64,000 nt of DNA, from the NCBI GenBank assembly GCA_964630925.1, contig CAZVZK010000006.1, positions 1 to 64,000 of the forward strand, in the 5' to 3' direction. Each line of letters begins with the position of its first letter. Positions within the stretch are counted from its first letter, which is position 1. Shown here one piece after another: positions 1-8,375 of the stretch. A program made the translations under genes and the position numbers. The notes under the pieces are model-generated. The model saw only the letters and a list, made by a program, of their open reading frames with translations, was not told the origin of the DNA and searched no databases. This DNA is from RGDT01 sp964630925 (lineage in GTDB: Bacteria > Planctomycetota > Planctomycetia > Gemmatales > Gemmataceae).

Positions 1-1094
1 CAGTCGTTGCCGAGGGGGTCGGCCTTGTCGGGCGTGAGGGCCGCCGCCCAGGTCCCCTCCGAGACGCCCGACGAGACCCCGCGGACGGAGGCGTCGCCCA
101 GAAGGACCTGTAGCGCGCCGCTCGACAGGCTTTGCGGGATCGACCCGTCGCACTGGCTCGTCGGCGGCCGAGACTGGAAGGTCTTGCCGGCCACCGGCGA
201 GAACTTCGGCGAGTAGTAGTTGTAGCCGTAGGTGTAAGACTGCGTCGTCAGCCCCTGGGCGATGTACGTCGAGCCGGTGTAGGTGTAGGTCTGGCTGTTG
301 ATGTAGATCTGTTCGTACTGGAGCCCGGCCCAGTAGGAATACCGGTACGCCGCCGACGTGGACGTCCCCGTCGTCGTGCTGCCCGTGCACAGCCCGTAGC
401 CCTCGGCGGCCAGAACCGTGTTGCTGCTGCCGTCCGAGATGGTCTGGATGGAGAGGCCCTTACCCAGCGCCTCCGTGTTCATCAGGTAACTCCCGTACGG
501 CATGCTGCTGCCGCCGCTCGTGATCGAGGGGTCGTGCCCGGCCGAGTACGTCTTCATCGGCCTCGTGTAGATGGCCGCGTTCCAGTAGGCGTTCGTCCCC
601 GCCGGGATCGCGAAGCGGTCCTGCGTCCCGTTGTTCGCGGTGTAGGTCTGCGTCGCGACGTACTTGTAGCCCGTCGTCGCGCTCGTGTTGACCGTCGTCG
701 AGGTCGTCGTGTAGGGGGTCGGTGTGTAGTAGAAATACGCCTGGTAGGAGTAGCTCGACTTGTAGAGCGCGTCCTGCTCGACATACGGCAGGATGTGGAA
801 CAGCGCCGAGCCGTAGCCCCCGTTGGCGGAGTACTGCTGTGCGGCCGGCAGTTTCGGGTCCGGCTTCGGCATCCAGCCGTACACCGGCGGCAAGACGCCC
901 ACCGTGTCGTTGAAGCTGTGCATCGCCAACCCGATCTGCTTCAGATTGTTGGCGCTCTCCATCCGGGCCGCGGCCTCGCGCACCTTCTGGACCGCAGGCA
1001 GCAACAAACCAATCTGGATCGCGATGATGGCGATCACCACCAGCAGCTCGATCAAGGTGAACGCGCTGCGACCTCTCGGGAGGGTGGCGGGCAT
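1..1094 (-). CDS. DUF1559 pseudopilin-like protein (3' end outside the window)
   Basis: The reading frame starts at ATG 1094 and stays open to the window edge, so the C-terminus is missing. The N-terminus reads MPATLPRGRSAFTLIELLVV and continues as a hydrophobic helix ending in LLPAVQKVREAAAR. This is the type IV/type II prepilin methylation signal followed by the DUF1559 consensus of Planctomycetota. The body is rich in Tyr, Thr, Ser and Gly, as in other DUF1559 proteins, and a GDASVRGVS-like segment near the edge matches the typical distal motif. Family members are large paralogous pseudopilin-like surface proteins of unknown precise role, presumably processed by a prepilin peptidase and held in the inner membrane. 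The family call is very secure; the function is inferred. Confidence 0.93.
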   Translation of the reverse strand, partial: MPATLPRGRSAFTLIELLVVIAIIAIQIGLLLPAVQKVREAAARMESANNLKQIGLAMHSFNDTVGVLPPVYGWMPKPDPKLPAAQQYSANGGYGSALFHILPYVEQDALYKSSYSYQAYFYYTPTPYTTTSTTVNTSATTGYKYVATQTYTANNGTQDRFAIPAGTNAYWNAAIYTRPMKTYSAGHDPSITSGGSSMPYGSYLMNTEALGKGLSIQTISDGSSNTVLAAEGYGLCTGSTTTGTSTSAAYRYSYWAGLQYEQIYINSQTYTYTGSTYIAQGLTTQSYTYGYNYYSPKFSPVAGKTFQSRPPTSQCDGSIPQSLSSGALQVLLGDASVRGVSSGVSEGTWAAALTPDKADPLGND

Positions 1095-1320
1095 GCTGGG
1101 GCCTCCGGACGGATACGGATGATAACATGACGCGGACGTCTGTTGCCGCCGAAGGGTGGGGTCACCACGCCCCGGCGTGATCCCGTTGGAGAGGAGCGGG
1201 GTCGCATGAAGAAATTGTGATGTGGGCTTAACTTACTCGCACGGCCGCGGCGCTGTCAACTGGCTTCATTTCGATTTCATTTATCGAGAGCCGCCTTTCA
1301 TGATCGCCCGCCCGGCCCGC

Positions 1321-2409
1321 CTACCGTTTCCCCCCCAGCAGATACCCCAGCACCGCCCTGGCCGACCCGTCCACGGCCCCCAGGTGGACGACCTCGACCC
1401 ACTCCTCCAGCACGATCCGATTCAGCGCCGCGTGGAAGCCCCGCGCCGCCGTCACACGCACCAGGAGCCGCCCCACCCCCTCCGGCGCCCCGCCGGCCAC
1501 CTCCACCGCCGCCACCTCCGGCAACTTCACCAGCAGCGCCGCCAACGCCCGCGCGTCGCCGCGCACGTCGATCCGCACCGTCACCGGGTGGTCGGCCAGA
1601 CGTTCGCGGATGCGCGCCACCGTGTCCGCCGCCGCCACGCGCCCCCGCGCCATGATCACCACGTGCCCGGTCAGCTTCTCCAATTCGTCCAGCTCGTGGC
1701 TGGAGACGAGGATGCACTTCCCCTGCGCCGCCAGATCGCGGAACAACGCGACCAGCTCGGCCCGCCCCACCGGGTCGATCCCGCTGAGCGGCTCGTCCAG
1801 CACCAGCAGCGGCGGATCGTGAAGGAGCGCCTGCGCCAGCTTGATCCGCTGCCGCATCCCCTTGCTGTACCCGCGCAGGATCCTGTCGCACCGCCCCAGC
1901 ATGCCGACACGCTCCAGAACGCCCTCGGCGCGCCGCCGGCACTCCCCCTCCGTGTAACCGCACAGCCGCGCCATCGTCAGCACGAACTCGCGGCCCGACA
2001 TCTCCTCGAAGAACGCGTCGGTATCCGGGCAGTACCCCACCAGCATCCGCGCCGCGCTGGACCACGCCTCCACGCCGCGGATCGTGATGCGGCCCGCGTC
2101 GGGCCGCAGGTGCCCGGTGATGAGGCGGATGAGCGTCGATTTGCCCGCCCCGTTGGCCCCCACCAGCCCCGTGATGCCGGACCGCAGCTCCAGCGTCAGA
2201 TGGTTGACGCCGATCACCGGCCCGTACCACTTCGACACACGCTGGCAGAGCAACAGCGGAGCTGTTGCAGGGGTGAGGGGTGAGGGGTCAGGGGTCAGGA
2301 CAGCAGCCGGTGGCCCGGCTTTCTTGCTGACCCCTGACCCCTCACCCCTCACCCCTGTCAGGAGACGATCTCGACGGCCCTGATCCGCATGATCAAGTAG
2401 GTCAGACAT
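1321..2409 (-). CDS. ABC transporter ATP-binding protein (third gene of ABC-2 exporter operon)
   Basis: Cytoplasmic ATPase of an ABC-2 type exporter. It shows Walker A GANGAGKST, a Q-loop region, the signature YSKGMRQRIK, Walker B LLVLDEP and an H-loop (SSHELDEL), then a C-terminal regulatory extension. It follows the permease at 2358-3449 on the same strand. The start is doubtful. ATG 2409 gives an open frame, but it overlaps the permease and translates straight through a 28-bp perfect inverted repeat (2270-2355), giving an unfolded Pro/Ser-rich N-terminus. The domain proper begins near 2259, so TTG 2253 or GTG 2238 are alternative starts just past the hairpin. Substrate unknown. Confidence 0.85.
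   Translation of the reverse strand: MSDLLDHADQGRRDRLLTGVRGEGSGVSKKAGPPAAVLTPDPSPLTPATAPLLLCQRVSKWYGPVIGVNHLTLELRSGITGLVGANGAGKSTLIRLITGHLRPDAGRITIRGVEAWSSAARMLVGYCPDTDAFFEEMSGREFVLTMARLCGYTEGECRRRAEGVLERVGMLGRCDRILRGYSKGMRQRIKLAQALLHDPPLLVLDEPLSGIDPVGRAELVALFRDLAAQGKCILVSSHELDELEKLTGHVVIMARGRVAAADTVARIRERLADHPVTVRIDVRGDARALAALLVKLPEVAAVEVAGGAPEGVGRLLVRVTAARGFHAALNRIVLEEWVEVVHLGAVDGSARAVLGYLLGGKR
2270..2355. repeat. 28-bp perfect inverted repeat between ABC genes
   Basis: Positions 2270-2297 and 2328-2355 are exact reverse complements, built from iterated GGGGTGA/GGGGTCA units, with a 30-base loop. It starts right after the permease stop codon and precedes the ATPase domain. It looks like a dispersed intergenic repeat rather than a coding feature. 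In the mRNA it would form a very stable hairpin that could attenuate, terminate or stabilise the transcript. Confidence 0.85.
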
Positions 2410-3449
2410 AGAAAGGTGGCTCCGGCGAGGACGAGGGCGGCCTCGTGCGCCTCGGGCTGCGGCGACGGGCGGATCGCCTCCTGCGCGATCCCGAGGAAAC
2501 GGTTGCCGACGACGTAGGTGCAGCCCCAAAGGTCGATCAGTCGGAAACGCGGGCTCATGTGCAGGCTCTCCACCAGGGCCCGCGCCATCCCCTGGCAGAA
2601 CACGAACACCGTCGTCCACGCCATGATCATCGGGACGGTACGCTGCAGCCACGCCGCCAGCGCCAGCAGCACGACGGTGAGCGTCGCCGTCAGGAGCATC
2701 CCGTAGGCCAGGATGCCCACGAGCAGGTGGACGTTCTCGAAGAAGTAGTCCCACGACTCCAGAAGCCCGTACTGCACGAACAGCATGACCGCCGGCAGCG
2801 TCGTGAACAGGTTGAGGAAGACGGCGATGGCCAGGCCCTTGCCGAGCAGGTAGTGCCACCGCGAGATCGGCTTCGAGAGGTAGAACGGCAGGCTGCCGAA
2901 CCGCAGGTCGTTGCCGATAAGGACCGAACCGGCGAACGCCAGGACGATCATCACCGCGTTGGCCTCGTACCAGAAGAAGTTGCGGAACGTCTCCGCCGAC
3001 CCGTTCAGCTTGAGGGCGTCGCGCAGGAATCCCACCAGCCACTTCGGGTTGACCCGCCCCACGTTGCCGACGCGCACGTCGCCCTCGCCCAGCTGCGTCA
3101 CCGCCCACGACAGCAGGTACTGCCCGAAGAAGTACATCAGGAAGACCATCAGCGCCAGGCCGTACAGCGCCCAGAACAGCCGGCGGCGGAACATCTGGTC
3201 CAGCGCCACGCGGGCGATGGGCCACGCCCGCGACCGCACCACCAGCGCCCACATCCCCACGAACACGACGCACAGGACGAGCCGCACCGCCGGCAGGGCG
3301 GTCAGCGTCACGGCCAGGGTGAAGATGGCCGCCTGCGCCACCAGGAACAGCAGCGTCGCCCACAGGCCGTCACCGCGCAGCAGGCCGTTCCAGGCGCGGT
3401 AGTGCAACAGCACGGGGGGGGCGGCGGGCCGGAGGACGGCTTCAGACAT
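2358..3449 (-). CDS. ABC-2 type transporter permease
   Basis: A 363-residue inner-membrane protein with six or more hydrophobic segments: near the N-terminus (LLFLVAQAAIFTLAVTLTAL), then around residues 60, 90, 165, 205, 240-270 and the C-terminus. A cytoplasmic FYLSKPISRWHYLLGK segment resembles the coupling region of ABC-2 permeases that export or insert into the membrane. The start at 3449 overlaps the stop of the upstream ATPase (3442) by 8 bases, which implies translational coupling. With ATPases on both sides, the operon probably encodes a heteromeric exporter or gliding/membrane-remodelling ABC complex. Substrate not deducible. Confidence 0.85.
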   Translation of the reverse strand: MSEAVLRPAAPPVLLHYRAWNGLLRGDGLWATLLFLVAQAAIFTLAVTLTALPAVRLVLCVVFVGMWALVVRSRAWPIARVALDQMFRRRLFWALYGLALMVFLMYFFGQYLLSWAVTQLGEGDVRVGNVGRVNPKWLVGFLRDALKLNGSAETFRNFFWYEANAVMIVLAFAGSVLIGNDLRFGSLPFYLSKPISRWHYLLGKGLAIAVFLNLFTTLPAVMLFVQYGLLESWDYFFENVHLLVGILAYGMLLTATLTVVLLALAAWLQRTVPMIMAWTTVFVFCQGMARALVESLHMSPRFRLIDLWGCTYVVGNRFLGIAQEAIRPSPQPEAHEAALVLAGATFLCLTYLIMRIRAVEIVS

Positions 3450-4380
3450 CGTCGGCCTCCGCCAGGACCCGGTGGAACAGCTCCTCCAGCGACTCGTCGT
3501 CGCGGGACAGCCCGGTCACGGTCACCCCGCTATTCGCCGCCAGGGCGAAGACCGTGCGTGTGGCGAATCCGGGCGGGGCGGTGATGCGCCATCTGCCGGT
3601 TTCATTGTCCGCGACGGCGTTGACGCCTTCAAGGGCCAGCTCCCCCAGCAGCCCCTTCGGGTCGCCCTCGACCCGCAGGATGTAACGGTCCTGCCGGCGG
3701 GCGCACATCTCCTGCACGCCCCCCTGCCGGAGCAGCCGCCCCTTGTGGAGGATCAGGACCGTCTGGCACACCCGCTCCACATCCCCCAGGAGGTGCGTGC
3801 AAAGCAGGATCGACTTCTGGAAGTCGCGCCCCAGCCGCGCCAGCAGCTCCAGCATCGCCTCGCGCCCCGCCGGGTCCAGCCCGCTCGTCGGCTCGTCGAG
3901 CAGCAGCAGCGGCGGGTCATGCACCAGCGCCTGCGCCAGCTTCAATCGCTGCTTCATCCCGAGGGAGTATTCTTCGAGGAGGCGATACCGCGCGTCCTCC
4001 AGCTCCAGGTACGTCAACAGCTCGTGGGCGCGGCGTTGCGCCTCGCGCCGCGGCATGCCGCACAATTCGCCCGCGAGCGCGACGTACTCCACCCCGAGCA
4101 ATCCGGGCACGAGGCCGTCGGCCTCCGGCATGTAGCCGACGAGCCGCCGCAGCTCCGGCCCGGCCGTCGCGAGGTCGCGTCCCAGGACGCGGCCCGACCC
4201 GGAGGACGGCGGCATCAGCCCCATGAGGATCTTCAGCAGGCTCGACTTGCCCGCACCGTTAGGGCCGAGCAGGCCGATGCGTCCCGGCGGCAATCGGCAG
4301 GTGACGCCGCGCAGGGCGTGCAGGCCCCCGTACCAGCGCGAGACGCCGTCCAATTCGATGAGTGGCACCGGCTCGGACAC
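3442..4380 (-). CDS. ABC transporter ATP-binding protein (first gene of operon)
   Basis: A 312-residue ABC ATPase: Walker A GPNGAGKSS, signature EYSLGMKQRLK, Walker B LLLLDEPTSGLD and switch His in LLCTHLLGD, then a roughly 90-residue C-terminal accessory domain. GTG 4380 is chosen as start because GGGAGG lies six bases upstream and the protein then begins at the conserved beta-strand. A longer ATG frame to 4704 runs through repeat DNA and is rejected. It is the first gene of a three-gene operon (ATPase, permease, ATPase) on the minus strand. It powers the neighbouring permease; the substrate is unknown. Confidence 0.9.
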   Translation of the reverse strand: MSEPVPLIELDGVSRWYGGLHALRGVTCRLPPGRIGLLGPNGAGKSSLLKILMGLMPPSSGSGRVLGRDLATAGPELRRLVGYMPEADGLVPGLLGVEYVALAGELCGMPRREAQRRAHELLTYLELEDARYRLLEEYSLGMKQRLKLAQALVHDPPLLLLDEPTSGLDPAGREAMLELLARLGRDFQKSILLCTHLLGDVERVCQTVLILHKGRLLRQGGVQEMCARRQDRYILRVEGDPKGLLGELALEGVNAVADNETGRWRITAPPGFATRTVFALAANSGVTVTGLSRDDESLEELFHRVLAEADDV

Positions 4381-4432
4381 GCTGCCTCCCGTGGCAGCAG
4401 GCGTCTCGCCTGCGTGCCCTCGCTTCCCGCAG

Positions 4433-4450
4433 AGCACGCTCCCAGCGTGC
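4433..4450. repeat. Dispersed palindromic repeat copy (variant)
   Basis: AGCACGCTCCCAGCGTGC: 7- to 8-base complementary arms around a three-base centre. It is a variant of the unit at 4646-4664 and 36841-36859, and of the opposite-orientation copy at 36906-36924. Confidence 0.75.
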
Positions 4451-4645
4451 CCCTGGCCGTGGGCCCGGAGTATCCCTCGGCGAGCACGCCACGGCACAGG
4501 CCCGCCCCGTGGCCCGGTCATTGTAGGCGCAGGGGCAACTCCCTGGACGCCACGGGCCGAGCCGTCCCCAGCCCTCTTCCCGTGGCGGCAGGCGTCCCGC
4601 CAGCCCTGCCTTCTTCGTGGCGGCGAGCCTCCCGGCTTGTCGTAG

Positions 4646-4664
4646 AGCACGCTTCCAGCGTGCT
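4646..4664. repeat. Dispersed palindromic repeat copy
   Basis: AGCACGCTTCCAGCGTGCT, perfect 8-base arms around TTC/TCC. It is identical to 36841-36859 and is the reverse complement of 36906-36924. It lies in intergenic DNA upstream of the ABC operon. This is REP-like; function unknown. Confidence 0.8.
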
Positions 4665-4776
4665 GCTCGATGACGCAATCTCTCCACATCGCCTGTCCCT
4701 CCATCCGTACCGCCCCCGTCCCGTCGCCGTGCGAGGGTACTTCGGTCTCCGTCTCCGTCCGAGGGCGATGCGCCGA

Positions 4777-5658
4777 TCAGCGACAGTCGGCGCCACCCGC
4801 CGCGCCCTCGGGCTTCACCTCCTTGCGTGCGAGGGAGGCCTTCTTGCGCTCCTCGTAGACACGTTTCCAATCGGCGGGTGGCACCAGCCAGTGCCGGTTG
4901 TCATCCAAGTGCAGTCCGGTCAAGATGCCCTCGCGCATCCCGCGCAGCGCCTCCTCGTAGCGGTGTCCGACCCTGTCATTGCCGCCGATGTCGGGCATCC
5001 ACATCGGCGACGCCTCGAACACCTTGGAGACCCCGTCGCTGAGGCCCCAGCCCTTGCGCAGCCACTCCGCCGCCCAGTCCGCCCTGTCCGCCGGGTACGG
5101 CCCCGGCGCCTCCGGCTGATGCTTGCGGCAGGCCTCCTCGTGCTCCCCCTGCCTCCTCACGCCCAGGGCGAACGCCTCCGCCAGGTGTTCCCTCACCCGC
5201 GGAGACACCTTCTGGGCCAGCTCGCACATCAGCGCCGCCGGCATGCTCTCGAACAGCGCCCTCATGTCCTCCACCGTCGCCACGGACCGTCTGCGTACCT
5301 GCAGCTCGTGGGCGTCCACGGTGTCGGGGTCGGAGGGCGGCGGCGTGGGCCTGCCCGCGGTGTAGGCGTACATCAGACGCGCCGCGGCCATGTCCCCCGC
5401 CTTCGCCCTCGCCTTGACGGCCCTGGTGATCTCCTCCATGTCCTCCTCGCTCACCGCCCGGTGCACCGCCCTCCGGTACGCCGCCACCTGCCGCGCGTAC
5501 GGGTTCCCAGGCCCCCCACCGTTCCCCACGGCGAACCGCCCGCCCCCCTCCCGACCCTCCTCCGGCTTCGGCGCGTCCGCCGCGCCGTCGGCCTGCCCGT
5601 TGCTCGGTACGCCGTCGGTGTGGCCGTTCTTCTCCGCGCCCCTGGTCTTCGCCCTCAT
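4777..5658 (-). CDS. Hypothetical planctomycete protein
   Basis: A 293-residue soluble protein with no signal peptide or membrane segment. The N-terminal 45 residues are low complexity (charged/Gly), followed by GNGGGPGNPYARQVAAYRRA and a helical segment rich in Ala, Arg and Glu (EEITRAVKARAKAGDMAAARLMYAYTAGRP region). That pattern recurs in planctomycete hypothetical proteins. The C-terminal part has several conserved-looking Trp residues (WLRKGWGLSD, WLVPPADWKRVYEERKK). ATG 5658 is preferred over an upstream ATG at 5724 because the extra 22 residues look non-coding. No function is assigned. It stands alone, with intergenic DNA on both sides. Confidence 0.75.
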   Translation of the reverse strand: MRAKTRGAEKNGHTDGVPSNGQADGAADAPKPEEGREGGGRFAVGNGGGPGNPYARQVAAYRRAVHRAVSEEDMEEITRAVKARAKAGDMAAARLMYAYTAGRPTPPPSDPDTVDAHELQVRRRSVATVEDMRALFESMPAALMCELAQKVSPRVREHLAEAFALGVRRQGEHEEACRKHQPEAPGPYPADRADWAAEWLRKGWGLSDGVSKVFEASPMWMPDIGGNDRVGHRYEEALRGMREGILTGLHLDDNRHWLVPPADWKRVYEERKKASLARKEVKPEGAAGGADCR

Positions 5659-6063
5659 CGTCGCACCGGTCCTGTTGTCTCTGCGCCTCGGTGATGCTGG
5701 AAAACCTCCAGCACCGCGCATCATCCCCCGCGGCCCGGCGAATTCCTAGATCAGATTGAGCGTCAATGAGCGATGTCACTCAGAATGACCCACTGGCACC
5801 CGTCGCTCCATGGCGCGGCTCTTTCTAGGCGTCCCAGGCGTCCTGATCGTCTTCTTGTCTTCGTCATCCGCCCCATCCGGCCCATTCTTGGGTAGCCGCG
5901 ACGCGCATCGGAGCCCGCCCTCCAACCACACGCAACGCCGCCGCTTGCGGGCTCGCGCTCGCGCACACCCCGACACCGTCCCATCCCACAACACGCCCAC
6001 GGCTGTCGGGGCCGCTTCGGCGACATCAATAAAGCCCACGGCGAGGCTTTGCGAGTCGTGGGA
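5659..6063. other. Gene-free stretch
   Basis: About 400 bases with no supported gene. Short open frames exist on both strands but lack coding character and ribosome sites. A minus-strand frame near 5776-6039 has a charged, repetitive composition that resembles dispersed repeat DNA more than a protein. Nothing definite is seen. Confidence 0.6.
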
Positions 6064-8061
6064 CTACCCCGCCCGCTGCTGCAGCACCCATTCCCACAGG
6101 TCCGCCATCCCATACGCCCGGTCCGCGCAGTCGTCGTGCCCCACGCCGGGGAATTCCTGATACAGCGGCCTCCCACCCGCCTCGATCACCGCCCGCACCA
6201 TCGCGCGCGACTGCCGCGCCGGGATCATCCTGTCCGCCTCCCCGTGGAAGCACCAGCACGGCACCTTCACCAGCCGCCCCGCCGTACCCGTGTCGCCCCC
6301 GTGACAGACCGGGACGATGCACGACCACCGCCCCGGCTCCGCCGCCGCCAGGCTCCACACCCCCTCGCCGCCCATCGACACTCCCGTCAGCGCCACACGG
6401 GCCGCGTCGATCCTGTACTCCTTCCCCGCCGCCTCCAGCGCCGCCAGCGCCCTCCTCCCGCCGGGCGTCCCCGCCAGGAAGTTCTCGCCCCCCCGCGCCT
6501 GCGGGAACACCACGAGGAACGGGAAATCGCCCCCGCGCTCACGAATCACCTTGGCCAACCCATGCCTCACCGCCCCACGCCCGTCCTCCCCGCGCGACCC
6601 CGACCCGTGCAAGCTCAGGACGGCCGGCACGGGCCTCCCACCGTCGTGCCCCCGCGGCACGAAGACGACGTACTTCGACCCGTCCGCCAGCACCTTGTCG
6701 ATGAACACGCCGCCGGGCCGCGCCTCCTCCTTCACCTCCGCCTTGCCCGCCGCCGGCGCCGCCGTCAACAGCCCCGCGATCTTCCCCGCCGGCACCTTGT
6801 TCACCGCCGCGTCGGCGAGGATCCCGGCGAGCCGGCCCATCTCCCCCCCCGGCGGCGCACCGATCCAGCGCTTGCGGATGACGCCGTGATGGTCGATCAG
6901 GTACAGCGTCGGATAGCCGAGGATCTTCCAGCGCGCCGTGATCGCCTCGCCCCCCCCCTTGTTGCGGAACGAGCGCCAGAGCATCCCGGCCCGCTTGACC
7001 GCGCCGCGCGCCTTGTCGAGGTCCGTGTCGCAGTTGACGCCAAGGATCGTGAACGGCTTGCCGGCCAACTTCTCCGCCACCTCGCGCTCGTGCGGCACCA
7101 GCTTCATGCACGGGAAGCACCACGTCGCCCAGAATGTCAACAGCACCGCCCGCCCACGCTGCCCGCGCAGCGACAGGGCCTCGCCCTCCAGCCCCACCCC
7201 CTCGATGTCGGGCGCCGGCAGCCCAGCCGCCCGGTGCCGCAGCTCGGCGATCTGCCCCTCCGCCAGCTTGTTCAGCTCCTTCTCCAGCGTCTGATACGGA
7301 TACGACACCGACCCGTCGAACTCGGCGCGGAACCGCGTGAACAGCTCCTCCGCCTCGCCCCCGCGCCCCTCGTCCGCCGACTGCACGATGGAGGCCAGCG
7401 CGAACATCGCCGCGCACCGGATGCGCCGGTCCTGGTTCGCCGCCAGGATCGCCCGCACATGCCGCTCGAAGGCGCCCGCCCACGGCGGGCTGCCCGCGTG
7501 CGTCCCCAGCCCCTCGCAGAAGTGCCCCAGCCCGCCGCCCCCCGCCAGCCTGTCCGCGATCAGGTCCGCCGCCTCCACGTACAGACGCGGCGGCGTGCCA
7601 TCCGTGTCCGGCCTCGTCATCACGCACACCGCCGCCGCCAGCCGCCCCGCCAGCGGGTGCCCAGGCTCCGCCCGCGCCCGCGCCAGGAACGCCGGCCCCA
7701 GGTCCGCGATCACCTCCAGCCCGCCCTGCATCCGGTCGAGGGCGCCCGCGATGCGCCCGATCTCCGCCTCGGCCACCTCCCCCGCCAGACGACGTTTCGC
7801 CTCCACCCCCTCGGGGAGATCGCCCGCGTGGATGGCGGCCAGCATCAACGCCGCGATCCCACCCGTCGTGCCGGGGTATTTGTCGGAAACGTCCAGACAG
7901 CGGCGAGCCCCCGTCGCCTCGTCGCCGTCCACCCACCCGGAGCGGATGGCCGCGAAAGCACGCAGGTCGGCGGGCGGACGCAGCAGCCCCCACGCCACGA
8001 CGGCCGCCGCCGACACCAAGACAAGGAGGACGAGCCGGGGGCGCTTGAGGAGGAAGCGCAT
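6064..8061 (-). CDS. Exported TlpA-like thioredoxin fused to a C-terminal serine esterase
   Basis: A 665-residue protein in three parts. An N-terminal signal anchor follows MRFLLKRPRLVLLVLVSAAA, then comes a helical region of about 250 residues. A TlpA/AhpC-TSA thioredoxin domain has its redox motif WCFPC near residue 315 and a conserved cis-Pro region (GYPTLYLIDHHG). A C-terminal alpha/beta hydrolase resembles feruloyl esterase/phospholipase-carboxylesterase proteins: oxyanion region LSLHGSGSRGED, nucleophile GVSMGG near 563, acid in HGEADRMIP and His in FPGVGHDDC. All motif residues are intact. ATG 8061 is preferred over 8097 because the protein then opens with a charged n-region and hydrophobic core. 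It should act outside the cytoplasm: disulfide chemistry plus ester hydrolysis. The substrate is unknown. Confidence 0.88.
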   Translation of the reverse strand: MRFLLKRPRLVLLVLVSAAAVVAWGLLRPPADLRAFAAIRSGWVDGDEATGARRCLDVSDKYPGTTGGIAALMLAAIHAGDLPEGVEAKRRLAGEVAEAEIGRIAGALDRMQGGLEVIADLGPAFLARARAEPGHPLAGRLAAAVCVMTRPDTDGTPPRLYVEAADLIADRLAGGGGLGHFCEGLGTHAGSPPWAGAFERHVRAILAANQDRRIRCAAMFALASIVQSADEGRGGEAEELFTRFRAEFDGSVSYPYQTLEKELNKLAEGQIAELRHRAAGLPAPDIEGVGLEGEALSLRGQRGRAVLLTFWATWCFPCMKLVPHEREVAEKLAGKPFTILGVNCDTDLDKARGAVKRAGMLWRSFRNKGGGEAITARWKILGYPTLYLIDHHGVIRKRWIGAPPGGEMGRLAGILADAAVNKVPAGKIAGLLTAAPAAGKAEVKEEARPGGVFIDKVLADGSKYVVFVPRGHDGGRPVPAVLSLHGSGSRGEDGRGAVRHGLAKVIRERGGDFPFLVVFPQARGGENFLAGTPGGRRALAALEAAGKEYRIDAARVALTGVSMGGEGVWSLAAAEPGRWSCIVPVCHGGDTGTAGRLVKVPCWCFHGEADRMIPARQSRAMVRAVIEAGGRPLYQEFPGVGHDDCADRAYGMADLWEWVLQQRAG

Positions 8062-8252
8062 GTGATCGTGCTCCGGACGACGGGCTACTACCTCCACTTC
8101 GCCGGCGCGGCGGGAGTCTTGCCAACGCCGCCTCCTCCGGTTCAGGCGAGCGGGCCCCGTGAGGGGCCCGAGTGGAGCGCCCCCACGTCACCCCCCGCGC
8201 CCCCGCTACAACCCCACCCCGCCGACCCCCGGCCTCCCACGTTCCCGGGAGC

Positions 8253-8280
8253 TTGCGTTCAAGCGGCGCGGCGTTACAAT
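8253..8280 (+). promoter_or_regulatory. Candidate sigma70-type promoter for the gene at 8376
   Basis: TTGCGT (8253-8258), 16 bases, TACAAT (8275-8280). It lies about 95 bases upstream of ATG 8376 in otherwise GC-rich DNA. Matches to consensus are partial; no experimental support. Confidence 0.4.
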
Positions 8281-8375
8281 CGATGATGGAGAAGATGGGC
8301 CGCATTAGGCCCATCGCCTCCGAACCGCACGGACGCCCGGATCGGCCGAACCCTTCCCCGAACCCAGGCCAGACC

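Larger units (their letters stand above)
4381..4776. other. Gene-free stretch with dispersed palindromic repeats
   Basis: About 400 bases between the ABC operon and the hypothetical gene at 4777. No convincing frame is present. It contains several short repeat units that recur elsewhere in the window: two near-palindromes of the AGCACGCTTCCAGCGTGCT type (4433-4450 and 4646-4664) and three GTGGC-GCAGGCGTC-CGCC-like units (around 4391, 4579 and 4617). The promoter of the ABC operon should lie here, but no clear hexamers are seen. Confidence 0.7.

Noticed and set aside
132..2283. Long plus-strand frames over the pseudopilin and ABC genes
   Set aside because: They are opposite to genes with clear motifs and consist of Arg/His/Pro-rich shadow sequence.
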